Made by a program: the position numbers and the translations under genes
Assembly (NCBI RefSeq): GCF_042186555.1
Contig: NC_133336.1
Location: 38,806,338 to 38,870,337 of the forward strand
Source of the DNA: Aquarana catesbeiana
Lineage: Eukaryota > Chordata > Amphibia > Anura > Ranidae
Direction: 5' to 3'
DNA length: 64,000 nucleotides
The notes under the pieces: generated by a model
The model's input: the letters and a program-made list of their open reading frames with translations, nothing else
The model's database searches: none
Told to the model about the DNA's origin: nothing
Shown here: positions 55,253 through 64,000 of the stretch, one piece after another
How positions within the stretch are numbered: the first letter of the stretch is position 1
How the letters are laid out: every line of letters begins with the position of its first letter

Positions 55253-55697
55253 CTGTAAGGTTATTTTAGGCCTGGTTCACACCTATGCATTTTTTAGTGC
55301 GTTTTCAGTTTTGCAGAAACACACTACAGTCCATTTTAAAATGGGTTCCTATAGGTCATGTTCACATCTGTGCATTTTATGGAAAGGACCAGGGGGACAG
55401 CAGGTTGTGTTTCTGACTCCATAGACTTCAATGGTTTAAAAACGTGTATTGAAAAAGGCAAAATGCAGCACCTGGAATATGCATCAACGGCAACCTGCAT
55501 AGGTGTGAACCAGGCCTTATTGGTATTGTTATCTTAAAGCAGGGGACTCCAAACATTCTAAAGAAAGGACCAGTTTATTGTCCTTCAGACTTTAGGGGGG
55601 CTGGACAGTGGCCAGCAGGAGTGGAAAATTCCCTGGCATCAGTGGGAGTAACCATCACCACATTTAGTATAAGGTAGGGGAATAGTGCCCCATCATT
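55253..55697 (+). repeat. Duplicated block, copy 1
   Basis: Nearly identical to 59067-59505. Contains an AGGCCTGGTTCACACC inverted-terminus element (55268-55519) and the left 140 bp of a hAT-type element cut off at 55697. Because two unrelated elements are copied together with the spacer between them, this is a segmental duplication. Confidence 0.85.
55268..55519 (+). mobile_element. MITE with AGGCCTGGTTCACACC termini
   Basis: AGGCCTGGTTCACACCTATG at the left and CATAGGTGTGAACCAGGCCT at the right are perfect inverted ends. The second copy is 59082-59327, where the left end has lost about seven bases. Confidence 0.8.
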
Positions 55698-55698
55698 T

Positions 55699-56470
55699 AA
55701 CATAGATTGATGCGCTCTGATACAAAGTTCAAGCAATGTGAGAAAATTATTTTTTGTGCTAAAAAACCAATGTGAAAAAAATTGCTACCAAATCGCTAAA
55801 AAAATCGCATATATATAAAATCGCAAACATATGAAAGAATCGCAAATATTTAAAAACTGTGTTCCTCCAGTTATACAAATCCACTGGAAGTGGTGCGATA
55901 TCTCCAAAGTAAAATAAGCAACAATTGTGTATAAATATACTAAAAATGCGTTTACAAATAGTAATCAATCCAAATTAGTGCCAATAAATAAATAAATTAG
56001 ATATATTCCCTGTGATAAGTGTTGAATCCTCCGTAATAAAAAATAAATAAATGATAAACTTATAAAGGTGCAATATATATACAATTGATGAGTATAAATA
56101 GATAAATAGTGCCAATAGAATCTGATTAAATATAGATGATTAAATTCATGAGCTAGGATAAGTAGCAGGCGATAGTTCAATCCTCAGTAATCTGGGATAT
56201 CTGGATTTCTACAGTACTTATTTGTTCACCCTCTGAGCTATTTCTTCCACAGCCACAATGAATGGTAATTTTCTCAGTATCAAGTGGTTTTATGTAAAAT
56301 AAACAAAGAGAGAAAACATTGTGCAATATTGTAACAAAAAAGTTCACAGGCAAAACAGCAAAGGGATACACTCACGTGTGCCTAACTTGTTTTAGGCATG
56401 CAGATAAGCAGATAGGCAGATCTCAGCTGGCTTGTAAGGACAAGGCTTGCTACGCAAGCTGCTGCTGCTT
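55699..56470. other. A/T-rich sequence with short direct repeats
   Basis: AAATCGC words recur at 55788-55845 and AATAAATAAAT runs at 55983-56060. 56290-56470 is unremarkable. No gene. Confidence 0.5.
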
Positions 56471-56755
56471 CAGGGCCGATCCTAGGGTCACCGGCGCCTG
56501 GGTGCAGAAATATTTCTGGCGCCCCACATGGGCGTGGTCATCCTACCAACTTCTCCCCTTTACAAATGTTTCTATGGCAACGATTCAAACACAGAGATGC
56601 TCCCCTAAGAAGTCTTTGTTACCCTGGGATCCTCCTGTGATCTTTTAATAAAGAAAATACAGGAAGAGAGTACACTAATGAGACCTGGAGGGGAGTCTCT
56701 CTGATGCACACAAAGAGGGCTTCTGTTAGAGAGTCTGTTAGAAAGAGCCCCCAGA

Positions 56756-57283
56756 CATAGTACAGGAGATGATCAGAGACTGCAGACATAGTACAGGAGA
56801 TGATCAGAGACTGCAGACATGCTACAGGAGATGGTCACAGACTGCAGACATAGTACAGGAGATGATCAGAGACTGCAGACATAGTACAGGAGATGATCAG
56901 AGACTGCAGACATGCTACAGGAGATGGTCAGAGACTGCAGACATAGTACAGGAGATGATCAGAGACTGCAGACAGGATATAAGAGATGATCAGAGACTGC
57001 AGACATAGTACAGGAGACGATCAGAGACTGCAGACATAGTACAGGAGATGATCAGAGACTGCAGACAGGATATAAGAGATGATCAGAGACTGCAGACATA
57101 GTACAGGAGATGATCAGAGACTGCAGACATAGTACAGGAGATGATCAGAGACTGCAGACATAGTACAGGAGATGATCAGAGACTGCAGACATAGTACAGG
57201 AGATGATCAGAGACTGCAGACATAATACAGGAGATGATCAGAGACTGCAGACATAATACAGGAGATGATCAGAGACTGCATTT
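56756..57283 (+). repeat. 31-bp minisatellite, 17 units in a patterned order
   Basis: Unit CATAGTACAGGAGATGATCA plus GAGACTGCAGA. Three variants can be read: A (CATAGTACAGG), B (CATGCTACAGGAGATGGTCA) and C (CAGGATATAAGAG). The order is AABAABA C AAC AAAA followed by two A-like units with CATAATACAGG. Confidence 0.93.
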
Positions 57284-57879
57284 CCTATGAACGTTAGTAG
57301 ATAATGGCCGATCGGCCCTCTCACCTGACCCAGCGATACAGCAACGGTTCCTTTGATCAAGAGTCTGCTCACTCTGAATTGCCCGTGGTGACTCCGCTGG
57401 GTAGAGCCCAGATCTATATTCCGGCAATGACTCCATTCCTTTCTCTGCCAGGGATGGCGCAAGGCTGTGTGGCTTTCCCTCTGGTGGCGCAGGTCAGCGG
57501 GGTTCTCTCTCTGATGGTGTTCTCTCAGCACTGTCCTCTCCCTCTGGAGTCCTGGGTGTACTTCCCTGAAAGCTTTCCTGGGCTCCTGGCTCTCTCTCTC
57601 TCTCCCATTTAGCTGAGCATGCTGTGTGGGCTGCAGTTTCTGTGTTACAGTGGGGCTGCCAGTCCTCGGGACTACATGTCCCACAATCCTCTTCTCTGCT
57701 CCTTTTTTCTATTCTGTTTCTTCCATGGGTATATGAAGGCGGGGGAAGATACATAGTGGGCAGCTGTGCTGGCAAGCGCTGCTCACTAGTACAGCAGCGT
57801 GCGCAAGAGGGAGAGGGAGGGGGGAGAGGGAGGGGGGAAAGAAGAGCCCGCAGCTGCATTGGCATCACTAGGGTTGGGG

Positions 57880-58550
57880 TCACCCCCCCTTCCACCAACT
57901 ATAGTCGCCCCTCAGTACAGAACCCCCTCCACTAAGTATAGACCCCCCTCCATCAGTGCAGAACCCGCACTAAGTATAAACCCCTCCCTCAGTACAGACC
58001 TTACTCAGTACAGACCCCCCCCCAGGAAACCCCCCCCGTTAGTACAGACCCCCCCAGGACAGACCCTCCCCTCCATTAGTACAGACCCCCCCAGGACAGA
58101 CCCCCCTTCCATTAATACAGACCCCCCAGGACAGACCCCTCCTTCATTAGTACAGACCCCCCCAGGAAAGACCCCCCTCTGTTAGTACAGACCCCCAGGA
58201 CAGACCCCCTCAATTAGTACAGACCCCCCAGGACAGGACCCCCCCTCCATTAGTATAGACCCCCCAGGACAGACCCCTCCTTCATTAGTACAGACCCCCC
58301 AGGACAGACCCCTCCTTCATTAGTACAGACCCCCCCAGGAAAGACCTCCCTCTGTTAGTACAGACCCCCAGGACAGACCCCCTCAATTAGTACAGACCCC
58401 ACAGGACAGGACCCCCCTCCATTAGTATAGACCCCCCCAGGACAGACCCCCCTCCATTAGTACAGAGCCCCCCTCTATTAGTACAGACCCCCCAGGACAG
58501 AGCCCCCCTCCTCCATTAGTAAAGACCCCCCCCCTCCATTAGGGTACAGT
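57880..58550 (+). repeat. C-rich minisatellite (~35 bp, CAGACCCCCCAGGACAGACC)
   Basis: About 17-18 irregular units of CAGACCCCCCAGGACAGACC plus CCTCCATTAGTA, with C-run length varying. Confidence 0.9.
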
Positions 58551-59066
58551 ACATAATAACACCCAGGCGGCAGCTGGAGAGGAGAGGACAGTGTGCAGCC
58601 ACACCGCCCGGGTGGAGAACAGAAGAGTACACAGCAGGCAGCAGGAGTGAGAGACACAGAGAGGAGGAGAATGTGTCAGCACAGCACGGACCGCTCCGCT
58701 CCCCCCCCCCGCGCGCGACATCACTCACTGCACGACTGGTCTCTCTCTACACAGAGACCAGCCGCTCTGCCTCCCTTCTCATCTTCGGCTGGCTGAAGGA
58801 GGGAGGGGCTTGAGCAGTGAATACAGCGGCGCTTTCTTCTGAGAACACCAGCGGAGAGGCGCCGCAGCAGGACACAAACAAGAGGAGGAGATGGAGGGAA
58901 GGGAGCACTCTGGCGCTTCAGCGTCCCCACCTCTCTGGCGCAGGGGTGCACTGCAGTGCACCCCGTCTGGGATCGGCCCTGTGCTGTTTGATACAATGTA
59001 TTGAGCAGACTGTGTCCTAGGCTCCTCCCACGCGTTACATCACTGACACGTGACTTTCTCAAGGCT

Positions 59067-59505
59067 CTGTAAGGTTATTTTAGGCCTGGTTCACACCTTT
59101 TTTAGTGCGTTTTCAGTTTTGCAGAAACACACTACAGTCCGTTTTAAAATGGGTTCCTATAGGCCATGTTCACATCTGTGCATTTTATGGAAAGGACCAG
59201 GGGGACAGCAGGTTGTGTTTCTGACTCCATAGACTTCAATGGTTTAAAAACATGTATTGAAAAAGGCAAAATGCAGCACCTGGAATATGCATCAACGGCA
59301 ACCTGCATAGGTGTGAACCAGGCCTTATTGGTATCGTTATCTTAAAGCAGGGGACTCCAAACATTCTAAAGAAAGGACCAGTTTATTGTCCTTCAGACTT
59401 TAGTGGGGCTGGACAGTGGCCAGCATGAGTGGAAAATTCCCTGGCATCAGTGGGAGTAACCATCACCACATTTAGTATAAGGTGGAGGAATAGTGCCCCA
59501 TCATT
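59067..59505 (+). repeat. Duplicated block, copy 2
   Basis: Matches 55253-55697. In this copy the hAT-type element continues to its natural right end at 59678, so this is the likely source. Confidence 0.85.
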
Positions 59506-59678
59506 GGTATCAATGGGAAGCTCATTGTTGGTGTCAACGAAAGAAATGGTGCCTCACTGTTGATGTCACTTGGCAGAATAGTGTCTTGTATCAGAGGGAG
59601 AACAGTGCCTCTAAGGGCCAAATAATGGCAAGCAAAGGGCCGCATCCAGCCCTCTGGTCTGCAGTTTGAAGACCACTC
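59348..59678 (+). mobile_element. hAT-type MITE, 331 bp
   Basis: CAGGGGACTCCAAACATTC at the left and GCAGTTTGAAGACCACTC at the right. Flanks TCTTAAAG (59340-59347) and ACTTAAAG (59679-59686), 7 of 8. Confidence 0.8.
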
Positions 59679-59686
59679 ACTTAAAG

Positions 59687-60840
59687 TATTGATGTTGATG
59701 TAAATGATCTGTTTCCCAAGCAAGCGGCTTCTACTCCTTCTAGAAAATCTCCACAGTCTCCTTGGCTTGTAGTCTAAAGTAACATAAATAAAAACTGAAG
59801 CACCATATCACTACTAAGAAGTCCAGATAGAACTTTATTCTAATAAAAGTCAGGGGGGCAATCCAAAAAGTAGCCAATGCTTTTCAGGTCCAAAAATGCC
59901 CCCTTTATCCGGGTTGGCAAAAAACATAAGGGCATCTCCATATATATACTATATCAATACAATGTTTTTTTCTAGCCCTGATGAAGGGTTAAACACATTA
60001 CCTCTGATCTAAACCTTTTCTACTTTATCCAATACTAAATAAAAAGGCTGGAGTTGGGAATAAAACGTACAAAGTAAAAATAGGAATGGCAGCAATGCAA
60101 GAGCTGAAATAGAAAGACGAATAGAGTTCCTGCACAGAAAAAAATGCTAAATGTAATCAGAGAGCTGCAATACTAAGCTTGTATATTCTACGTCTCAAAA
60201 AAGTTTTTTTTATATAGAAAGCTTGTATATGTAACAATTTCAAATGCCTAAATAACTGCAATTTAACAGTTTAAACATTTTTTTTAAATATAAGGACACA
60301 TTAGCATATCTAACACAAACATGGGCAATTAAAACTAAGACCAAAATAACGATCTGAGATATTTTAGTGGACCGAGACCAGTAACAGTCAGGTAGGTAGG
60401 TATGGCATATCTCTCTTAGGTACTTAAAGTGGAAGTAAATGGTGGACAGCCAGCATTTATCAACACTGACATGACATGACATTTATTTATTTGTGGTTCC
60501 TCTGTAATCATTGAAGCAGCTATTAATTTCTCAAGTCTGTTCTAGATCTCACGGGATACAGGTTTGATTGCTTTCCCCTGCATTCTGGACTAGAAAGAGT
60601 AGGCAGTAAGGAACACTCGATATCTAGTAAATACAAGTTGAAGGGTGAGTTTGAAGGCCTTTATTGGAGATTGTAGCAAGTATGTCCTCTATCTACTCTT
60701 CCTAGTTCTTTTTAGTTCACGTGTGGAAATGACCTTAAGGCCGTACCCAGACGTAGCAGCCCAGGCCCCATAAAAAAGGGCTGACTGTCACCTTCTTTCA
60801 AGTTGGGCACAAACCATTGGAAGCGAAACCTTCTCCCTCT
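59687..60840. other. Unassigned DNA including module i
   Basis: 59975-60000 reads AGCCCTGATGAAGGGTTAAA then CACATTACC, a diverged motif with AATAAA near 60039. A TTAAAGTGGAAGTAAATGG end near 60423 is a fragment of the family at 17869. No gene. Confidence 0.45.
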
Positions 60841-60849
60841 GTACAAAAA

Positions 60850-61325
60850 ACAGTCTGTGGAAAGGACTGTGTGGGGTACATGCACTATCCAGAGCCCAAG
60901 ATCCACAGGAGACAAGGAAATCCGGTTAAAATCATGCTTTAATGAAAAAGGCAATTAAAAGTCTTACATGGTGCTGTGCACACAGCTGCTAGTTGAAAGA
61001 TCCAAACCAGTGATGGAAGGGATGTGCCGGAGGGGCTGTGAGGGCTGTAGGAGTCCGTGGCAAAAGGCTGTGCTGCAGCTGCAGGTCCGTGACAGGAGAT
61101 CACTGGCCACACATGTCCCCAGGAGTAACATCACTGGAACTCAGGAGACAGCCGTACACCATAAGCTAGCAGGTCATGTGGGAGCACACCAGAATGATGG
61201 TTAGAAAGCCGGTAGCCAGGATAACATGTTTCGGGGCATGGCTCTTTGGATTTCCTTGTCTTCTGTGGATCTTGGACTCTGGTTAGTGCATCTACCCACA
61301 CAGTCCATTCCACAGACTGTTTTCA
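60850..61325. repeat. Fold-back element with module j in the loop
   Basis: Arms 60850-60925 and 61247-61325 are inverted copies (ACAGTCTGTGGAAAGGACTG against CAGTCCATTCCACAGACTGT; GAGACAAGGAAATCC against GGATTTCCTTGTCTTC). The motif lies on the minus strand next to the right arm (CATGCCCCGAAACATGTTAT at 61221-61240). Confidence 0.7.
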
Positions 61326-61728
61326 TGGGACCTCCCTGGAGCGTTTTGTCTGTGTGTTTTTGTATATAGTCTTTACGGTTATAGCGGTGGTCACTCTGAG
61401 GCTGCCCAGATAAGTTCACATACCAGGCTCTGTACGTTTCTCTGCCTGCTGATATGGATACACATTGTGATACTGCAATATAGCGCCTTTGGTGTTGTTC
61501 AGTCATTTAGACATGTCCGACCTCATGGTCCATAGCGCTTATTTTCATGTCCATTGTTTCAATGATGCTATCTATCCATCTCGTTTTCTGTCATCCTCTT
61601 CTACTTTTCCTTCCATGCCTCCCATTATCAGGGTCTTTTCCAATGAGTCCTCTCTTCACAATAGGTGGCCAAAGTATTCAAGTTTCAGCTTCAGGATCTG
61701 TCCTTCCAGTGAATATTCAGGGTTGAAA

Positions 61729-62271
61729 GTTCTTTACTGTAAGAGCGGTAAGAATGTGGAATTCTCTTCCACAAGCAGTGGTTTCAGCAGGGAGCATCGA
61801 TAATTTAAAAAACTTTTAGACAGACACCTAAACGACCACAACATACAGTGGTATACAATGTAAGCATAAAACAAATACTCTTGCGCACAAGTGAGTTAAC
61901 CAGGTGGACTAAAGTTCGTAGTGGACAATGCCTCAGGCCTTGCTGCCCTCAAGGATATGGGTATTCTAGCAGATAAAAGAGAAATGGAAAAAAGAGGGCG
62001 CACCAACCTTGTGCATTATCCTTAGATATATTTTATTGAAGGAGTCAATTAAAAACAACTCAGGAGAGTAGTAGAGTAATTTTTTAATAAACAAATATAG
62101 TCTTTAATAAAATATATCTAAGGATAATGCACAAGGTTGGTGCACCCTCTTTTTTCCATTTCTCTTTTGGTATACAATGTAATACTGACATAAACGAACA
62201 GAGACAGGTTGGACTTGGTGGACATGTGTCTTTTTTCAACCTCACCAACTACATAACTATGTAACTATGAT
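61729..62271 (+). mobile_element. LINE-like 3' fragment inserted in the BovB-type relic, itself interrupted
   Basis: AATGTGGAATTCTCTTCCAC at 61754 and a tail CTACATAACTATGTAACTAT near 62250 are the ends of a high-copy repeat; the related tail at 41690 lies on the other strand. The interior is interrupted by 61864-62168. Confidence 0.6.
61864..62168. mobile_element. 305-bp insertion with hairpin and 14-bp target duplication
   Basis: GGTATACAATGTAA occurs on both sides (61850-61863 and 62169-62182). Inside, 61978-62041 and 62105-62168 are inverted copies (GCGCACCAACCTTGTGCATT against AATGCACAAGGTTGGTGCAC), separated by ~65 bp. The words around AATAAA and GGTGCACC resemble the tail of modules c and a. 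Confidence 0.75.
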
Positions 62272-62440
62272 TTCTTTCAGGATTGACTGGTTGATCTTCT
62301 TGCCGTCCTAGGGACTTTTAAGAGTCTTCTCCAACACCATAGTTCAAAACATCAATTCTTCGGCGGTCAGCCTTCCTTATGGTCCAACTTTCACAGCCAT
62401 AAGTTACTACTGGGAATACCATAGAGCCTTACATTCTTTT

Positions 62441-63708
62441 ATATTATGGAAACCTTCTCCCCCACCCATTCCATCACCCACCCATGACTAGTGATTGATT
62501 GAGACAGTCCAGCGCAGTCTCCAACCAAAACAAGCTACCCTGCATTCTGGAGGCTTCCAGAACATAGAGGGCTGGGAGAGGCAAATGAGCAGCTTGAATA
62601 TTTATCATGCTGCAGCCAGTCCCCCGGGGAAAACAAATAGTCTGAAGTCTGAAGCAGTCCTGTTCTTGTGCTGATGGAGAAGTTCCGATGGGGCTGCTGC
62701 TCTTTTGAGGCAGTTCTGCTGGAGTCTGCCGATGTTCATTGAGGTCCCAGCTATAGCAGAGCTGAGGGGGGGCCTATTCCTAATTAGCTTCTGAGCTAAC
62801 CAAACAGTTTTGCCTAAGAATCTGTTCTGGAGAACCTACAAAAGAGTGACTGGTGGAGTTTGAAAGAATATGTAGCTGCCCTGGGATATTGTGAGCACGG
62901 ACATGAGTTCAGAATCCTAGTGATTGTGTGCTGTTCTACTTTTGAGGTGCCAGCAGTAGCTCTCTCTCTAAGACAGTTCTTACAAGGTCTCAGTTCTGGC
63001 CTTCCCCTTTGCTTCTGGCTTAAAAACTGTTCAAAGCAGTTTCACTAGTGAAATGTGTCCCACTGTTACAAGTCAGCATTTTTGGAGTATCCCATACCAC
63101 CCGAACCCCTCTCCTGTTAAAAGTTGTACAAGCTATAAATCATAAAAAGACACCCCTAGACTGGAGCCAGAGTGATTGGTAGCCTCTGCACTGTTTGGGG
63201 AAGAACCAGTTAAAATTAGCGGCTCCTCTGGATGTGCTATCCTCCAGTAATGTGAGGTCTGAGATTCTCGCACCCACTCTGTCCCCACTGGTGCTATGTG
63301 TCCTCCTCTTCTTCTGGGTCCACACCTGGGTTGCCTTGTTTCACCCATTGGACAGGCAATGATAATGTTACTCCCGTGCATGTATGTTGAAAGTAAACTG
63401 GCCATATAAACCTCAGATTCATCACATTTAGCCCTGGGGATTGAGGGAGGAAAATTCATTGATTCCCCCATTTGCAGCATGGATGGAGGAACATCAGCTC
63501 CCGGCTATTGTATCCAGTTTGCATTTGTTTGGATGTAAGTGCTGCTGGACCTAAAATTGATAATCAACTTTTGTTGAGCCGGAGTGGGGGGTGGGGGTGT
63601 GGTGTTGTCGGCAAGAGGTGCCGACGGTACCACTCACAGCTCAAATGGCCAGCTTTACATTATTTCAGCACCCACTCCAACCACAGAAATTTGCATGCGC
63701 CACAGTCA
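62441..63708. other. Unassigned intergenic DNA
   Basis: Mixed, apparently non-repetitive sequence with no recognisable exon. The longest open frames (61-115 codons) lack domain content. Confidence 0.35.
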
Positions 63709-64000
63709 AGCCCAGTACACACGATCGGACATTGATCAGAGATTCCGACAACAAAATCCATGGATTTTTTCCGAAAGATGTTGGCTCAAACTTGTCTTGA
63801 ATACACACAGTCATACAAATCTTGTCAGAAATTCCGAACATCAAGAAGGCGGTGACGTACAACACATACGACGAGCCGAGAAAAATTAAGTTCAATACCC
63901 AGTGCGGCTCTTCTGCTTGATTCCGAGCATGCGTGGAACTTTGTGCGCCGGAATTGTGTACACACGATCGGAATTTACGACAACGGATTTTGTTGTCGGA
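63709..64000 (+). mobile_element. Harbinger-like MITE, copy 4, cut by the window end
   Basis: Starts GCCCAGTACACACGATCGG and shares GGCTCAAACTTGTCTTGAAT and GTGACGTACAACACATACGA with copies 1 and 2. The right half lies outside the window. Confidence 0.8.

Larger units (their letters stand above)
56471..58981 (+). mobile_element. hAT-type non-autonomous element, 2.5 kb, 8-bp target duplication
   Basis: Termini CAGGGCCGATCC and GGATCGGCCCTG-like end (58969-58981) are inverted. TGCTGCTT (56463-56470) and TGCTGTTT (58982-58989) match at 7 of 8. Interior: a 31-bp minisatellite, a GC-rich middle (57290-57880), a C-rich minisatellite and a GC-rich right end (58555-58960). No transposase recognised. 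Confidence 0.8.
61497..62440 (-). pseudogene. RTE/BovB-type LINE reverse-transcriptase relic, interrupted
   Basis: Minus-strand translation of 62440-62272 gives MVFPVVTYGCESWTIRKADR (YGCESW at 62384-62401) and then a one-base loss that shifts frame. The minus strand of 61728-61497 gives QPEYSLEGQILKLKLEYFGH, LLRRDSLEKTLIMGGMEGK and DRKRDG. These fit the C-terminal end of RTE-clade reverse transcriptases, closest from memory to BovB. An unrelated insertion (61729-62271) separates the halves. Frame errors and stops make it non-functional. The catalytic YADD region is not in the window. Confidence 0.78.

Noticed and set aside
56769..57008. Open frame of repeating DCRHSTGDDQRLQ
   Set aside because: Translation of the 31-bp minisatellite (three units make 93 bp, so the frame repeats).
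56756..57283. CRISPR-like array
   Set aside because: The 31-bp units are directly adjacent with no spacers, and the setting is a eukaryotic transposon.
63133..63480. 115-codon minus-strand frame
   Set aside because: No recognisable protein features. Base composition and length are compatible with chance in a 64 kb window.

Overview
The window looks like repeat-dominated, gene-poor DNA from a frog, most likely a ranid-type neobatrachian. I base this on many short DNA transposons that I recognise from memory as typical of ranid genomes (elements whose ends read TGCCSYGTACACACG, TTAACCACTTC, TTAAAGCGGAGTTCC or CCCAGATAGCAAG), several Tc1-like families, an L2-clade LINE and a RTE/BovB-type LINE relic. 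I found no intact protein-coding gene, tRNA or rRNA. All coordinates were read by eye and may be off by a few bases.

Layout. 0-5 kb: a local direct duplication (205-2630 and 2795-4992). One unit carries a TTAA element with a second TTAA element nested in it. The other unit keeps the empty site and was separately hit by a solo LTR and two small elements. 5-10 kb: two decayed Tc1-like elements, the second filled with younger insertions. 11.3-14.6 kb: remains of an unidentified coding exon or retrocopy whose 3' part is split by a 2.35 kb hAT-type element, itself holding further insertions. 15-29 kb: small Harbinger-like, TTAA-type and hAT-type elements, one solo LTR and a 1.36 kb hAT-type element, separated by unique DNA. 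32.9-36.2 kb: a ~960 bp polypyrimidine tract and a broken Tc1 copy. 37.6-39.5 kb: another Tc1 fragment and the 3' end of an L2-type LINE. 41.7-45.3 kb: LINE fragments and a second CCACTTC element. 46.9-49.5 kb: a three-level nest (Tc1-like inverted dimer, Harbinger-like MITE, CCACTTC element). 49.7-50.7 kb: a Tc1 fragment with an exactly delimited MITE. 51.75-52.34 kb: a minus-strand solo LTR. 54-59.7 kb: a TTAA element, a fold-back repeat, a 2.5 kb hAT-type element with two minisatellites, and a duplicated ~445 bp block on either side of it. 61.5-62.4 kb: a BovB-like LINE relic interrupted by another LINE fragment that is itself interrupted. The window ends inside a Harbinger-like MITE.

The transposons interact only by nesting, which gives a relative chronology. 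Unique islands near 14.7, 24.7, 32, 36.6-37.5, 46 and 53.2-53.6 kb have the look of non-coding regulatory DNA in a gene desert or large intron, but that is inference. The most unusual signal is a ~35-40 bp motif (a GAAG core followed by a GAAACGYGTTG-like core) seen about a dozen times in different settings, several of them fold-back structures, often with AATAAA 40-145 bp downstream.
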